A stretch of DNA of 64,000 nt from Synechococcus sp. CC9616 (GCF_000515235.1 NZ_KI911558.1:64554-128553); one strand, 5' to 3'. Positions 10,447 to 21,179 are shown, counted from the first letter of the stretch. The notes: generated by a model from the sequence alone, not told the origin. Program-made: numbers and translations.

Positions 10447-11526
10447 TCAGGCAGGCATGTTGTCGACGGTGATCACCGCTTCGCCCAGCAATCCCTGGAA
10501 CACGGCGAGTTGCTCTTTGCTTCCCAGAACAATCAGGAGTTGTCCTGGACCGAGCTGAACATCACTGCTGGGATTGGCGATCAAGCGTTCACCATCCCTG
10601 ATGGCCAGCACCATGGCGCCACTGCGACGCCCCAATTCCAGTTCCTGAAGCGATCGGCGATGAACAGTCGCCAACTGGCGTGGATCGCTGCTGAGCTGGA
10701 ATTCCTCGATTTCATAGTCGGAGCCCGCCAGGAGTTCCATGAAATTCACGGCCAGCGGACGCAGCGCAGACGCGGCCATCACCCGTCCTCCGGCCACATA
10801 GGGGCTGACCACAACGCTGGCACCGGCCAACCGCAGTTTTGAAGACGCCTCGACGGTGTTGGCTCTGGCGATTAGCCGACAGTCCGGACGCAGATCTCTG
10901 GCACTGAGAATCACATAAAGGTTGGAGGCATCACCTGGCAGTGCCACCACGAGGCTGCGGCAATGCTCCAGACCAGCATCCAGCAAGGTGTCATCCATGG
11001 TGGCGTCGGCATGCACCACGTTCAAACCCCTGGCCTCAGCGACATCTCTTCGGTCGGGATCGGTTTCGATCACGACCAGTGGAATCGACTCCTTCTGGAG
11101 CTGAGCGGAGATCTCCTGGCCCATGCGGCCATACCCGCAGAGGATGACGTGATCACGCATACGCATCAGCGTTCGCTGGAAACGAAGTTCCCTCAGCCGA
11201 CGGAAGTACCCCGATTCTGTCAGCCCCAGAACGCGCTGGATCGATAGCTGCACCACCAGCAGTCCTCCGATCACGATCAGCACCGTGACCAGCCGTCCTT
11301 GCGGAGAGAGCGGTTCGATCTCGCCGTAACCGATGGTGCTGATCGTGATCAGCACCATCCAGAGGCAGTCCCCCCAGTCCCATCCTTCCGTGATCCGGTA
11401 TCCCGCTGCGCCAGCCAGAATCACGGTTGACAAGGCGGCAATGGGTCCACGCCATGGCGCCGTCAGGGTCTGGAACTGTCGCCGGGTCTGATTTCTCCGC
11501 CATGACCGCGACATCGGCGGACTCAA
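10447..11526 (-). CDS. Potassium channel-like protein with RCK (TrkA-N/TrkA-C) domains
   Basis: Two transmembrane helices (about 27-45 and 80-97) flank a pore loop with the selectivity sequence TIGYGE (64-69). An RCK domain follows with the nucleotide loop GYGRMG (131-136), and a TrkA-C domain occupies about residues 270-340. This is the layout of MthK-type channels gated by cytosolic ligands. Length is 359 residues. It overlaps the upstream glycosyltransferase-like gene by four bases, so the two are cotranscribed. A role in K+ homeostasis is inferred from the family. Confidence 0.88.
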   Translation of the reverse strand: MSPPMSRSWRRNQTRRQFQTLTAPWRGPIAALSTVILAGAAGYRITEGWDWGDCLWMVLITISTIGYGEIEPLSPQGRLVTVLIVIGGLLVVQLSIQRVLGLTESGYFRRLRELRFQRTLMRMRDHVILCGYGRMGQEISAQLQKESIPLVVIETDPDRRDVAEARGLNVVHADATMDDTLLDAGLEHCRSLVVALPGDASNLYVILSARDLRPDCRLIARANTVEASSKLRLAGASVVVSPYVAGGRVMAASALRPLAVNFMELLAGSDYEIEEFQLSSDPRQLATVHRRSLQELELGRRSGAMVLAIRDGERLIANPSSDVQLGPGQLLIVLGSKEQLAVFQGLLGEAVITVDNMPA

Positions 11527-12356
11527 AAACCGAGGGCTTTGAGCACCTCATCCTCTTGAAGTGACCTCAGCTCAGACACAGTGCCGAGACAGCGAAGATC
11601 GCTTCTCTCAGGCAGAAGTCCTGGCTCTGCACCGAGGGCGACAAGCGGTGTCCCGCTGAACACCGCTAGCAGCTGGGTGATTGGACAACTGGTCAGCACG
11701 ACATCTGCACACGCCACGGCTGCGGCTTTGCGGTTCAGGGACACATCCGCCGAGAGGCTGTCACAGCGCAGGTTGGCGAGGCGCGTTTGGATTACGGCGG
11801 GCAGAGCGTTCCAATGCGCTTCTGGCCAGTCGGTGTTATCGCCTTTTGGAGCCATGAGCAGCAGGGGACCGTCTCCTTCGGGATGGTCCGAACGGATCTG
11901 ATCCAGTGTTGCCTGGGGAATTGTGAGTCTGAACGCATCGGCATCCAGGGATACCCCAAGCGGTTTCAGCCAAGGGGCTAAGCGTTGGGCCGACCAGCCA
12001 GGACCATCGTCCACAAGCTCGGTACAGGAAAAGCCCGTGCGGCCGATCCTGGTCATGATGCGGCTCATCGAGAGCATCAGGTTTACCTGGCGTCCTTCGA
12101 CGAAATTCAGGCAGATCTGGAAATCGGGTTCTCGGATCGATCCCAGCAGGTTGGCCCAGTCGGAGAGGGCTGGATCGTTTTCGAAGTCGATCGGAATCAG
12201 CTTGTCCAGGGCCGGAACCAGCATCCAGGCTGCACGGCTGGTTGGGTCGCAGGCCACCTGGAGGCTGGCGCCCAGCGTGCGGCAGAGGCTTGCCAGGGCT
12301 GGCATCCGAACCAGTTGATCCTTCAGCGGCCCCGGGCTGAGGGCAAGAACTCGCAT
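11523..12356 (-). CDS. GT9-like (ADP-heptose:LPS heptosyltransferase-related) protein
   Basis: The 277-residue protein resembles the glycosyltransferase family 9 fold. It has an N-terminal Rossmann half (MRVLALSPGPLKDQLVRMPAL) and a C-terminal half with the motif LLLMAPKGDNTDWP, a position where GT9 enzymes have PGA, and CADVVLTSCPITQLLAVFSGTPLVALG. It is shorter than typical heptosyltransferases (about 320-350), so its substrate and even its activity are uncertain. It starts a two-gene operon with the channel gene, overlapping it by four bases. Confidence 0.75.
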   Translation of the reverse strand: MRVLALSPGPLKDQLVRMPALASLCRTLGASLQVACDPTSRAAWMLVPALDKLIPIDFENDPALSDWANLLGSIREPDFQICLNFVEGRQVNLMLSMSRIMTRIGRTGFSCTELVDDGPGWSAQRLAPWLKPLGVSLDADAFRLTIPQATLDQIRSDHPEGDGPLLLMAPKGDNTDWPEAHWNALPAVIQTRLANLRCDSLSADVSLNRKAAAVACADVVLTSCPITQLLAVFSGTPLVALGAEPGLLPERSDLRCLGTVSELRSLQEDEVLKALGF

Positions 12357-12428
12357 CAGACCGCCCCCAGAAGCGTTTGAACTGATTTTATGGAGGTCCT
12401 ATCCGCCTGCTTGCGGCAGGAGTCGCTT

Positions 12429-13109
12429 GTGCATCTGTTGATCGCCGCCGCCGGCAGCGGTCGGCGTATGGGGGCGGATCGCAACAAACTGCTGCTCCCG
12501 CTTGCTGGTCGTCCGCTGATCGCCTGGACGCTTGACGCGGCAATGGAGGCGGAACAGATCTCTTGGATCGGCCTGGTCGGCCAGGAGGTGGACCGGGACG
12601 AGATTGTCTCGCTGCTCGACAACGTCCAGAAACCCGTTGTGTGGATTCAGGGGGGAAGCACCCGCCAGGAATCTGTGCTGCGTGGTCTTGATGCTCTGCC
12701 TGCGCAGGCCAACCATGTTCTGATCCATGACGGAGCCCGTTGCCTGGCAGAGCCCGACCTGTTTGATCGCTGTGCTGTGGCTCTTGAACAGGGTGGAGCC
12801 CTCATCGCGGCTACGCCTGTCACCGACACGATTAAAAAGGTGAATGGTGACGGCCAGATTCTGGAGACGCCTCTGCGTGCCGAGCTGTGGGCCGCTCAGA
12901 CCCCGCAGGGTTTCGCGGTGGATCAACTGCGACAGGGACATGCCGAGGCGCTGAAAAAGGGCTGGACTGTCACCGACGACGCCTCGCTCTACGAACGACT
13001 CGGATGGCCGGTTCGCGTGCTCGATGCGGGACCGTCCAACATCAAAGTGACAACACCGTTCGATCTGACGGTTGCGAAAGCGGTGCTGGCCCTCAGGCGA
13101 TTAGGCTGA
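12429..13109 (+). CDS. ispD: 2-C-methyl-D-erythritol 4-phosphate cytidylyltransferase
   Basis: This enzyme of the MEP isoprenoid pathway transfers CMP to MEP. The N-terminal nucleotide-binding loop is [17 protein letters not shown], followed by [10 protein letters not shown] and DTIKKV, and near the C-terminus TDDASLYE. The GTG at 12429 gives the usual [11 protein letters not shown] start and has AGGAG six bases upstream; an in-frame ATG at 12390 lacks a ribosome site. The gene overlaps the opposite-strand peptidase by 17 bases at the 3' end. Confidence 0.92.
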   Translation: MHLLIAAAGSGRRMGADRNKLLLPLAGRPLIAWTLDAAMEAEQISWIGLVGQEVDRDEIVSLLDNVQKPVVWIQGGSTRQESVLRGLDALPAQANHVLIHDGARCLAEPDLFDRCAVALEQGGALIAATPVTDTIKKVNGDGQILETPLRAELWAAQTPQGFAVDQLRQGHAEALKKGWTVTDDASLYERLGWPVRVLDAGPSNIKVTTPFDLTVAKAVLALRRLG

Positions 13110-13980
13110 GAAGCCCCTTGTCGCCGTCGAGCCGGGCAAGCCGGCCCATCGGCAGGGCCGCATTGCCAGGACGGTGGCCAATGGGGAGATTCAAAACCCT
13201 GGGAATGCCAAGGTCCCCTGTGCGTTCCTTCAGCACGTCGTCGAGGCTGAAGCACCAGTCCCGCGGACGGTCGTCGTCAAAGCAGTCCTGGAAATGTCCA
13301 AACCCGATTCCGGCCAGACCGTTCAGTGCTCCACAGAGGCGCCACTGCGTGAGCATGCGATCAATGCGATAAGGCGCCTCGCCAACATCTTCAAAGATGA
13401 GGAGAGCTCCCCTGAGATCGGGCATGTGATCCGATCCCAAAAGATGGGTGGCCACCGTGAGATTGGCGACCACGAGAGGACCGGTTGCCTGCCCACCGCC
13501 GAGCCCAACCCCGTTGAGATCACTGGCGGGTTCGCCGAACAACAATTGACGCAGACGTTCCTGGCTCCAGCCTGGCTCCTCCGCCAGGGTCGTGAGCAGA
13601 GGTCCATGAATGCCACCGTCGTAGCCAGCGGCCAGGCGGCTCCAAAGCAGGGCCGTGACATCGGAGAAACCCAGTAACCAGCCTGGGCGCCAGGGAAGTT
13701 CCGATTCCAGAAGACGAGCTGCTCCCCAGCCCCCCCTGGCACAGGCCAGAAGCGAGACGGACTCTGGTGTCAGAAAGTCGCCACGCCGCTCCTGATCGGT
13801 GCCTGCGAGATAGCCCCAGTGACGCCCGACGATCTCAGGACGCAGGCAGTTCAAGCCCCAGCTCTCCAGCACAGCCACTCCCTGAAGGAGTCGTTCCTCA
13901 TCGGGAATGGCTGAACTGGCTGCCACGGTGGCCACGATGGCGCCGGCAGTCAGCGGTGCAGCTGGGACAAGGGGCTTCAT
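13093..13980 (-). CDS. S66-family LD-carboxypeptidase
   Basis: This peptidase family trims the terminal D-alanine of murein tetrapeptides during cell-wall recycling. Family signs are the N-terminal [29 protein letters not shown], the nucleophile context [11 protein letters not shown], the middle [22 protein letters not shown] and the C-terminal [15 protein letters not shown]. The ATG at 13980 overlaps the upstream ubiA stop by one base (TGATG), so they form an operon. Longer readings would run into ubiA. Confidence 0.87.
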   Translation of the reverse strand: MKPLVPAAPLTAGAIVATVAASSAIPDEERLLQGVAVLESWGLNCLRPEIVGRHWGYLAGTDQERRGDFLTPESVSLLACARGGWGAARLLESELPWRPGWLLGFSDVTALLWSRLAAGYDGGIHGPLLTTLAEEPGWSQERLRQLLFGEPASDLNGVGLGGGQATGPLVVANLTVATHLLGSDHMPDLRGALLIFEDVGEAPYRIDRMLTQWRLCGALNGLAGIGFGHFQDCFDDDRPRDWCFSLDDVLKERTGDLGIPRVLNLPIGHRPGNAALPMGRLARLDGDKGLLSLIA

Positions 13981-14846
13981 CAGGCGAGGCGACCCAAGAC
14001 AAAGCCGAGAAGAAGCAGGCTGCCGAGCTGCACCTGTCGCATGAAATGTCGCCCAAAGGTGGCCATCGAGGCTTCCTCTCGTTCCAAGGGTGTGCAGCTG
14101 AGCTGCATCAGCACGCTGGCCGCCAGCCAGAACGGCCAGACACTCCAGTGCATGCCGGCGTCGAGGGCTGCGATGCCGAGCAGCACACTCACGGCTCCAT
14201 AACAAAGCCTCACCGTTGCCACAGCGGCACGTCCCAGGGTGAGGGCACTGCTTCTGAGACCCAGAGCGGCGTCATCGCGCCGATCCGCCATCGCGTAGAC
14301 GGTGTCGAAGCCAAAGGTCCACAGCAACGTGGCGAGCCAGGTGCTGAACAGACTCCAACTGAAGCTGATCTGTGTTTCCGCAGCTGCCCAGGGGATCAGG
14401 ACGGCGAAACCCCAGCAGAGGGCAAGCACGGCCTGTGGGAATGGGAACCAGCGTTTTGCTGATGGGTAAAGCAGGACCGGTGGCAGTGCCATGACCGCCA
14501 GAACAAGACACAGCTTCAGGCTTTCTGTGGGAAGACTCAGCACCACCAGCAGGCTGATCACCAGCAAGGCGACAAGCATTTTGAGGGCTGTGCGGATCTG
14601 GATGGCGCCCCTGGCCAAGGGACGCATCTTGGTGCGTTCAACGCGGCCATCGATGCGTCGATCCCAGAGGTCGTTGGCGATGCAGCCGGCGCCACTGACC
14701 GCCAGACCACCCACCATGATCTGCAGCAGCAGAAGCAGTGCGGGAGGTGCCGAAGGGCTCAGCCACAAGGCCCAGCCCGCCGGAATCAGCAGAATCAGCC
14801 GACCTGTGGGCTTATTCCAGCGCAGCAGCTCAACCCATGGCCCCAT
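13980..14846 (-). CDS. 4-hydroxybenzoate polyprenyltransferase (plastoquinone pathway)
   Basis: This UbiA-family membrane enzyme prenylates an aromatic acid; in cyanobacteria that step leads to plastoquinone. The first Asp motif is in IANDLWDRRIDGRVERTKMRPLA and the second in DTVYAMADRRDD. About eight helices are visible in 288 residues. The ATG at 14846 (MGPWVELLRWNKPTG) starts at the conserved N-terminus. An in-frame start at 14981 would add 45 residues without family character and would overlap the ppx start region. Confidence 0.88.
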   Translation of the reverse strand: MGPWVELLRWNKPTGRLILLIPAGWALWLSPSAPPALLLLLQIMVGGLAVSGAGCIANDLWDRRIDGRVERTKMRPLARGAIQIRTALKMLVALLVISLLVVLSLPTESLKLCLVLAVMALPPVLLYPSAKRWFPFPQAVLALCWGFAVLIPWAAAETQISFSWSLFSTWLATLLWTFGFDTVYAMADRRDDAALGLRSSALTLGRAAVATVRLCYGAVSVLLGIAALDAGMHWSVWPFWLAASVLMQLSCTPLEREEASMATFGRHFMRQVQLGSLLLLGFVLGRLA

Positions 14847-14961
14847 GGCCTGCCGGCGAATAGGACGGGTCACATCGACAAAGGTTTGAAGAACCCTAGT
14901 CCTGGCCGCCCAGCTCCGGATGCGGGTGTCAGAGTGGCTCGACCATGGCCCGGGGCTGTCC

Positions 14962-16623
14962 ATGCTGGATGCGGAGACCACAGCGCAGGCCCCTGACCCT
15001 GCCCGTTCAGCTCGGCCATCTGCGGACTTGAGCGCAGAGGAGGTGAAAGGCGATCAGCTGCGTCGGATCGCTGCCATCGACATCGGCACAAATTCAACCC
15101 ATCTGCTGGTGGCATCGGTCGACACGACCCTGAGGACGTTTCGGATCATTCAGGCAGAAAAGTCCACCACGCGCCTCGGGGAACGAGACCCCGAAACGGG
15201 AGAACTCACGGAGGCTGCGATGCAGCGCGGCTATGACACGCTCCGGCGGTTCAGGGATCTGGCGACCAGTCATCAGGTTGAGCAACTCGTTACAGCCGCC
15301 ACCAGTGCTGTTCGTGAAGCGTCCAACGGACGCGACTATCTGCAGCGGATCAAGGATGGCCTTGGAATCGAGGTCGATCTTGTCAGCGGTCCCGAGGAAG
15401 CACGTCTGATCTATCTGGGTGTGCTCTCGGGTATGCCCTTCGGCAATCGTCCCCACCTTCTGCTGGACATCGGTGGCGGCTCCACCGAACTGATCCTGGC
15501 GGACGGCCGCGATGCAAGAGCGCTGACGAGTACACGGGTTGGCGCTGTGCGCTTGCAGCGCGACTTCGTTACGGATGACCCGATTCCACTCCAGGGACGG
15601 GCCTTCCTGAAGGCCTTCATCCAGGGATCCCTGGAACCTGCTGTCGACAAGGTGAATCGTCGGATCCAGCCGGGAGAAGTTCCGGTGCTGGTTGCAACCA
15701 GTGGAACGGCCATGGCGATCGGCGCATTGGCAGCCAGTGAGGACGATCGCCCTCCCCTCAAGTTGCACGGCTACCGCATGACCCGTCAGCGGCTTGATCG
15801 CGTGGTTGAGAGGTTGGTGTCGATGTCACCGGAGCAGCGCCGACAACTCGCTCCGATCAACGATCGCCGGGCTGAGATCATCGTGCCCGGGGCATTGATT
15901 CTGCAGACCACGATGCAGATGCTGGGTGTCGACGAGCTGGTTCTCAGCGAACGGGCACTCCGGGAGGGGTTGATTGTCGACTGGATGTTGCGCCATGGCT
16001 TTCTGGAGGACCGCTTCAGCTTCCAGAGCAGCATTCGTCAACGCACCGTGATTCATCAGGTTCAGCGCTTCGCGGTTAACCAGAACCGTGCTGAGCGTGT
16101 GGCAACCCATGCCCTGAGCCTGTACGACCAAACTAGTGGGGTGCTGCATCAGGACGCAGGTCAGGGGCGTGAGCTGCTCTGGGCCGCGGCGATGCTGCAT
16201 GCCTGCGGTCAGCACATCAACCTCAGCGCTTACCACAAGCATTCCTGGTATCTGATCCGCCATGGGGAGTTGCTGGGTTATTCAGAAGCTGAGCACCTGA
16301 TGGTTGCGGCCATTGCCCGATACCACCGCCGGAGCCTTCCCAAGAAACGTCATGACTCCTGGCAGGCACTGGACACCCGCGAACACCGGCGCATCGTCAA
16401 CGAGATGGCGCTTCTGCTGAGACTGGCCGCAGCGATGGATCGTCGCCCCGAACCCGTCGTTGCGTCGATACGCGTCGCGACCTCATCGACGGAGCTACGC
16501 CTCGAGCTTGTACCTGAGCGACTGAATCAGAACCTCAGCCTTGAGCAGTGGAGTCTCGAAAACTGCTCTGAAGTCATCCGGGAAGCGTTAGGGGTGAAGT
16601 TGGTTGTCAGCGTTCAGGGATGA
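14962..16623 (+). CDS. ppx: Ppx/GppA family exopolyphosphatase
   Basis: This protein removes phosphate from polyphosphate or pppGpp ends. It has the actin-like nucleotide fold (IAAIDIGTNSTHLLVA, LLDIGGGSTELILA), AATSAVREASNG, SGPEEARLIYLGV, and a C-terminal HD-like region with LHACGQHINLSAYHKHSWYLI and a YHRR segment. The start is uncertain: ATG at 14962 is used, and an in-frame ATG at 14920 would add 14 residues. It diverges from ubiA and overlaps the next convergent gene by 17 bases. Confidence 0.9.
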   Translation: MLDAETTAQAPDPARSARPSADLSAEEVKGDQLRRIAAIDIGTNSTHLLVASVDTTLRTFRIIQAEKSTTRLGERDPETGELTEAAMQRGYDTLRRFRDLATSHQVEQLVTAATSAVREASNGRDYLQRIKDGLGIEVDLVSGPEEARLIYLGVLSGMPFGNRPHLLLDIGGGSTELILADGRDARALTSTRVGAVRLQRDFVTDDPIPLQGRAFLKAFIQGSLEPAVDKVNRRIQPGEVPVLVATSGTAMAIGALAASEDDRPPLKLHGYRMTRQRLDRVVERLVSMSPEQRRQLAPINDRRAEIIVPGALILQTTMQMLGVDELVLSERALREGLIVDWMLRHGFLEDRFSFQSSIRQRTVIHQVQRFAVNQNRAERVATHALSLYDQTSGVLHQDAGQGRELLWAAAMLHACGQHINLSAYHKHSWYLIRHGELLGYSEAEHLMVAAIARYHRRSLPKKRHDSWQALDTREHRRIVNEMALLLRLAAAMDRRPEPVVASIRVATSSTELRLELVPERLNQNLSLEQWSLENCSEVIREALGVKLVVSVQG

Positions 16624-17392
16624 GTTCTTGCCAGCGCACATCGTTGATGGTGCTAAGGCGTCTTGGTTCCTGGTCAGAAACGTTAATGATGACCAAATCC
16701 GGCCGACCTGCGTAGATCTCAACGTTCTCGGGGTCTTCGATCTTGATTGGTTCGTCGAGGGTTCCCTGAAATTCCAGATTTCCGCCGCGACGAAGTGCAA
16801 TCCAGCTGGGTTCTGCGCTGCTGATCTCAAGGATGATTGCCTCATTTGAGGCTGAGGGCTGTTGATCAGCCGGCTGCGAGGCTGCTGTGTCTTGGACAAC
16901 AGCTTTGCTGTTTGGGGCCTCTGTTGGAGGTGATGGTTGATCGCTGTCGCTGAGTTTGACCTGCCAGAGGGTGTACCCAGCTCCACCGCCGAGAAGCAGC
17001 AGAACGGGGACCAACAACAGCACTGTGCGTCGCGGTTGCGGGGGATTCGCCGCTGGTTTTGGCCAAGGCGCTGCCGTTGTCAGGGCTTTGATTGGGCGAG
17101 GGTTCGAGACTGTTGGCCCAAGCATCTCGACGAGTTCGTCGGCATTCATCCGCAGATGGCTTGCCAGTCTGCGCACCATCGCCTTGATGAATACTGGCTC
17201 AGGCAGGCGATCCTCATCCCCGAGCTCCAACGCCGTCAGCTGCTCGACCCCCATGTGCATGGTGGCCGCGAGTTGATCTGCGGATAGACCTCGTGCTTGA
17301 CGCTGAGTGCGAATACGTTGTCCAACCTGGACAAGGCCGCCGTCAGCGGGAAGCGTCGTTCCAGGATCCTCTGAATCGTTCTGGGGGGCCAT
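16607..17392 (-). CDS. RodZ-like helix-turn-helix membrane protein
   Basis: An N-terminal Xre-type helix-turn-helix (about residues 25-90, with LSADQLAATMHMGVEQLTALE) is followed by a linker, one transmembrane helix (about 120-140, VLLLVPVLLLLGGGAGY) and a C-terminal beta-rich domain like DUF4115 (SWIALRRGGNLEFQGTL). This is the RodZ layout, which links MreB to the envelope and helps set cell shape. At 261 residues it is shorter than E. coli RodZ. The role is inferred from architecture; no mre genes are nearby. Confidence 0.78.
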   Translation of the reverse strand: MAPQNDSEDPGTTLPADGGLVQVGQRIRTQRQARGLSADQLAATMHMGVEQLTALELGDEDRLPEPVFIKAMVRRLASHLRMNADELVEMLGPTVSNPRPIKALTTAAPWPKPAANPPQPRRTVLLLVPVLLLLGGGAGYTLWQVKLSDSDQPSPPTEAPNSKAVVQDTAASQPADQQPSASNEAIILEISSAEPSWIALRRGGNLEFQGTLDEPIKIEDPENVEIYAGRPDLVIINVSDQEPRRLSTINDVRWQELIPER

Positions 17393-17510
17393 GAACGCCT
17401 TTGGTTCGCAGGAGCGTGATTGCGCTGAAAATAACGGTTTTTCTGGCTATTGACAGAAAATAAATCCAGCCAAGTGGCTCGGACGATCTCCCTCAGGGAG
17501 AACCTCTAGA

Positions 17511-17582
<72 letters not shown>

Positions 17583-17610
17583 GCACAGCCGGACTTTAAA
17601 CCACGCCATC

Positions 17611-18369
17611 TCAGCGGCCTGGTCGAAACAGATGATCGTGATCCGGTGAATACAGGCGAGACCGCTGGGGACCATGTTCCAGCGCAGGACTGATGATGTA
17701 GAGGGTCGTGCGGATGAGGTCACGGTCACGGCTTGTCTGAGCCATCTCCTTCAGCGGCACGATCGCCAGCCATTCGTTCGGCCAGCTCACACGATGCCCA
17801 ATTGCAACTGGAGTGTCCTCGGGATAGTGCTGCAGAAGGGTCTGCTGGACCTCTTCAACATGTCGTGCGCTGAGATATAGGCAGAGGCTGGCTCCGAGGG
17901 ATGCCAACCGCTCCAGTTGCTCTCGCTCCGGCACACCGGTGCGACCACCAGCTCGACTCAGCACGATGGTCTGAACCACGCCTGGAACAGTGAGCTCCCG
18001 CTCAAGGGATGCAGCAGCTGCTTGATAAGCGCTGACTCCTGGCACCACCTCCACCGGGATGCCTGCGTCATTGAGAGTGCAGATCTGCTCGTTGATGGCG
18101 CTGTAGAGGGCTGTGTCGCCATCGTGCAGCCGCACGACACGAAGGCCGGCTCTGTGCCCCTCGATAAGCAGTGGGAGCACGTCTTCCAGAGTGAGGTGAC
18201 TGGTCTTGATCCGTTCACAAGTGGCTGGAACGAGTTCAGCGATGGCTGGGCAGACGAGTGAATCGGTCCAGATCAGCCGATCAGCATGTCGGAGTCGATC
18301 AGCTGCGCGCAGGGTCAGCAGATCAGGTGCTCCTGGGCCTGCTCCAACGAAAGCAACAGGTCTGTTCAA
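17611..18369 (-). CDS. cobM: Precorrin-4 C11-methyltransferase
   Basis: This SAM-dependent enzyme of corrin ring synthesis for B12-type cobamides belongs to the tetrapyrrole methylase fold. The N-terminal loop is [18 protein letters not shown], followed by [32 protein letters not shown] and, near the end, [18 protein letters not shown]. The length of 252 residues fits. It overlaps lgt by four bases and is likely translated together with it. No other cob genes are nearby; marine picocyanobacteria make pseudocobalamin from scattered cob genes. Confidence 0.92.
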   Translation of the reverse strand: MNRPVAFVGAGPGAPDLLTLRAADRLRHADRLIWTDSLVCPAIAELVPATCERIKTSHLTLEDVLPLLIEGHRAGLRVVRLHDGDTALYSAINEQICTLNDAGIPVEVVPGVSAYQAAAASLERELTVPGVVQTIVLSRAGGRTGVPEREQLERLASLGASLCLYLSARHVEEVQQTLLQHYPEDTPVAIGHRVSWPNEWLAIVPLKEMAQTSRDRDLIRTTLYIISPALEHGPQRSRLYSPDHDHLFRPGR

Positions 18370-19205
18370 CGGACCTCAGCTGGATCAGGTAGTGCCTGGT
18401 GGCGTGCATAAAGCCAGAACAGACCTGCTGCTCCTGCAAGCATCAGCAGCCCGCTCACAAGCTGGGCAATGCGAAGGCCCCCCTCACAGGCTGGGGGTAG
18501 TGCTCCAAGACAGAGCGGATCAATCCGCAACCCCTCGATCCAAATTCGCCCAAGGCTGTATCCCAGCAGGTAGGTGCAGGCGAGTGCTCCGGACGGGAGC
18601 GTCATTTTTCCCTGCTCTCCCCTGCGGAACAACACAATCAACAGCAAAAACAGAACCAGGTTCCAGATGGATTCGTAGAGAAAGGTCGGGTGGAAAAACT
18701 GTGCATCTGCATAGACCACAGGCCTGTTCTGATATGGAATGAACAACTTCCAGGGGAGATCCGTTGGAACACCGAAGGCTTCCGAGTTGAAGAAATTTCC
18801 CCAGCGACCAATCGCCTGCCCCAGGGCCAGAGAGGGCACCAGAACATCGAGAAGATCCCAGAAGGACTGACGACGCCAGCGACAGAACAGGATCAGGGTG
18901 AGTGTGCCTGCAATCAGAGCGCCGTGAATGGCGATGCCTCCCTCCCAAATGGCCAGGGCCTTAATCCAGTTGTCGGAATAGTTTCGCCATTCAAAGGCGA
19001 CGTAATAGGCCCGTGCACCAAGGACTGATGCGAGCACCAGAAGGGGGAGCAGGTCGCTGATCAGGCCGTTGTCAAGGTCCCGGCTGCGCGCGAGGCGACT
19101 TGAGAGGTTGAGTCCAATCAGCACTGCTGCTGCAATAAGCAGTCCATACCAGCGCAACGTGAAGGGCCCGAGCTGAATCAGCTCCGGGCCCGGGGAGGTG
19201 AACAT
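18366..19205 (-). CDS. lgt: Prolipoprotein diacylglyceryl transferase
   Basis: This membrane enzyme attaches diacylglycerol to the lipobox cysteine of prolipoproteins. The 279 residues carry about seven helices, the N-terminal [20 protein letters not shown], the gatekeeper stretch [10 protein letters not shown] and the family signature [13 protein letters not shown]. It starts four bases after the petA stop, so petC-petA-lgt-cobM may be read on one transcript. Confidence 0.94.
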   Translation of the reverse strand: MFTSPGPELIQLGPFTLRWYGLLIAAAVLIGLNLSSRLARSRDLDNGLISDLLPLLVLASVLGARAYYVAFEWRNYSDNWIKALAIWEGGIAIHGALIAGTLTLILFCRWRRQSFWDLLDVLVPSLALGQAIGRWGNFFNSEAFGVPTDLPWKLFIPYQNRPVVYADAQFFHPTFLYESIWNLVLFLLLIVLFRRGEQGKMTLPSGALACTYLLGYSLGRIWIEGLRIDPLCLGALPPACEGGLRIAQLVSGLLMLAGAAGLFWLYARHQALPDPAEVR

Positions 19206-19209
19206 TGCC

Positions 19210-20142
19210 TCAGAAACCCTCGGCTGCCTGAACTTTTTCGATCTGTCTCTTCTTCAGAACCAACATGATCTGAGCCAGTGCCACAGCGGCAAAGAAGGCC
19301 AACAAACCGTAAATCCTCACGGGATTCTGAAGAACCACTTCGGCATCAACCTGGCCGAAACCACCAACATTTGGATCGTCGGTGATTGGTGAGCCAGCTT
19401 CGATGCTGTCGCCAATGTTGACGAGCAGAGCAGGGCCGATGGGAATGGTTTCTGTTGTGCTGTCGCCCTCAGTGGTGTTGATGGTGACCAGCTTGGCGCC
19501 GTTCTCGCCGTCCTCAATCGAGGCAATGGTGCCGCTGGCAGGTGCTGTGAAGATGGTGTTGTTGCTTTTTTCACCCGTTGGGTACACCTGGCCGCGGCCG
19601 CGGTTGCCGCCGACGTGAATCTGATATTTGCCGAAGTGAATACTGCTATCGGTGGCGGGATCAGGCGAGAGGACAGGAAACACGATCTCCTGGTGCTGAT
19701 CTCCAGGGATCGGACCCACCAGAAGGATGTTCGGTTGGTCGTCGCTGTACTGGCTGAAGTAGACACCTTCTGTCTCTTCGCGGATCTCGTCAGTCCAGCG
19801 GTCCTGTGGGGCAAGGGTGAACCCATCCGGAAGCATCACCACAGCACCAACCTGAAGAGGAACGTCACTGCCATCAGCTCCGATCTCTTGGAGACCGTCT
19901 TCATAGGGGATCTTGACGCTTGCTTTGAAGACACTGTCTGGAAGCACCGCTTGCGGGACTTCTGCCTGGGTGAGCTTCTGAGCCAGATGGCAGTTCGCAC
20001 AGACGATCTTGCCTGTGGCCTCGCGGGGACTCTCATAGTTCTGCTGAGCCCAGAAGGGATAAGCCCAGCTGGCTGAAGGGGCAATCAGAACAGCTAGGCC
20101 GAGAACCAGAGATCCGAGCAGGAGGGAAAGTTGACGACGCAT
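19210..20142 (-). CDS. petA: Cytochrome f
   Basis: This is the c-type cytochrome of the b6f complex that passes electrons from the Rieske protein to plastocyanin or cytochrome c6. A Sec signal peptide (about residues 1-27) ends before the mature N-terminus [12 protein letters not shown], whose tyrosine amine ligates heme. The heme site is CANCH. A lumenal beta domain follows, and one C-terminal helix ([21 protein letters not shown]) anchors it. Length is 310 residues. It lies 37 bases after petC, the standard petCA operon. Confidence 0.97.
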   Translation of the reverse strand: MRRQLSLLLGSLVLGLAVLIAPSASWAYPFWAQQNYESPREATGKIVCANCHLAQKLTQAEVPQAVLPDSVFKASVKIPYEDGLQEIGADGSDVPLQVGAVVMLPDGFTLAPQDRWTDEIREETEGVYFSQYSDDQPNILLVGPIPGDQHQEIVFPVLSPDPATDSSIHFGKYQIHVGGNRGRGQVYPTGEKSNNTIFTAPASGTIASIEDGENGAKLVTINTTEGDSTTETIPIGPALLVNIGDSIEAGSPITDDPNVGGFGQVDAEVVLQNPVRIYGLLAFFAAVALAQIMLVLKKRQIEKVQAAEGF

Positions 20143-20179
20143 GGAATGGGGGATGAGGGAATCAGACGTGGAAAAAAGA

Positions 20180-20716
20180 TCAGACCCACCAGGGTTTGTC
20201 GCCGGTGCGGAAGTCGGTTTCCGACCACTGGCTGACGAAGACGTTGTCGTTTTCGACGCTCACATTGGCCAGAGCCAGGGACAGAGGTGCTGGTCCGCGG
20301 ACCACCTTTCCGGTGGCGTCGTACTGACTGCCGTGACAGGGGCACATGAATTTGTTGGCTCCGCTGTTCCAGGGAACGACACAGCCAAGGTGCGTGCAGA
20401 TGGCGTTGATCCCGTAACTGCCGATGGCGTCATCACCTTCGACGATCAGATAGGTGGGATCACCTTTGAGGCCCTGAACCAAGCTGCGGTCGCCGTCGGC
20501 ATGATTGGAGAGCCACCCGCTTGCCGTGACGGGGTTGCCGAGCTCGTCTTTTGCACTGGTACCGCCACCCGATCCAGCTGCCTTAGGAGGGATGAAGTAA
20601 TTCACAACTGGATAAAGAGCCCCCAGGGCGACTCCAGTCACCGATCCGAAGGTCAGCAGGTTCATGAACTGCCGACGACCCATTCCGGGCACATCGCTCG
20701 AGGAAAGTTGGGTCAT
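20180..20716 (-). CDS. petC: Cytochrome b6f Rieske iron-sulfur subunit
   Basis: This subunit carries the 2Fe-2S cluster that oxidises plastoquinol. The N-terminus has a twin-Arg-like [16 protein letters not shown] leading into the single membrane anchor, as expected for a Tat-dependent Rieske protein. Cluster-binding boxes are CTHLGC and CPCHGS. The 178-residue length is normal. It leads the petC-petA operon; tatC, which encodes the translocase it needs, is encoded about 0.4 kb away on the same strand. Confidence 0.97.
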   Translation of the reverse strand: MTQLSSSDVPGMGRRQFMNLLTFGSVTGVALGALYPVVNYFIPPKAAGSGGGTSAKDELGNPVTASGWLSNHADGDRSLVQGLKGDPTYLIVEGDDAIGSYGINAICTHLGCVVPWNSGANKFMCPCHGSQYDATGKVVRGPAPLSLALANVSVENDNVFVSQWSETDFRTGDKPWWV

Positions 20717-20819
20717 TGCGGACGGTCATCCAGCACGTTTCGGCGACCATTATGGACGCTTAAGTGCCTGTCACGCTTTGCAACGACTGGCGTTTTGCTG
20801 GTCCTGCTCCTTCAAATCT

Positions 20820-21179
20820 GTGCTTGTAAATTCAACTGACCAGGCAGACCAACCCCTCTCCGTTGAGGAGGTGATCAATTGTCTAAGACAGCGCTGGAAG
20901 GCGACTTACGACCTCCAGCTGGTGGTTCGACGCCAGCGCGTTTACCTGCAGGTGATGTGGGCTTATTTGGAGCAACAGTCGTTCCCGATGGACGAAAACG
21001 CTTATCGGGAACATTTGGCCGAAGTGCTGGATGTTGTGAATCGTCTTGGTTTGGCGACGGATGTGCGTCATTGGCTCGTCTCAACAAGGGACAAGCCACG
21101 GCTTGGGAAAGCTTTGAGTCTGCATTTGCAGGCCCAGGGCCCAGAAGCGCAAGCGCTTCTCAAGGAGTTTCTGGTCTGA
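20820..21179 (+). CDS. DUF3067 family protein
   Basis: This cyanobacterial/plastid conserved protein of unknown function is about 119 residues long. The family block is visible as RQRWKATYDLQLVVRRQRVYLQVMWAYLEQQSFP, listed here only as its key words WKATYDLQLVV and MWAYLEQQSFP. GTG at 20820 is taken as start because upstream in-frame codons overlap petC and lack family character. It overlaps tatC by 20 bases at the 3' ends. Confidence 0.8.
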   Translation: MLVNSTDQADQPLSVEEVINCLRQRWKATYDLQLVVRRQRVYLQVMWAYLEQQSFPMDENAYREHLAEVLDVVNRLGLATDVRHWLVSTRDKPRLGKALSLHLQAQGPEAQALLKEFLV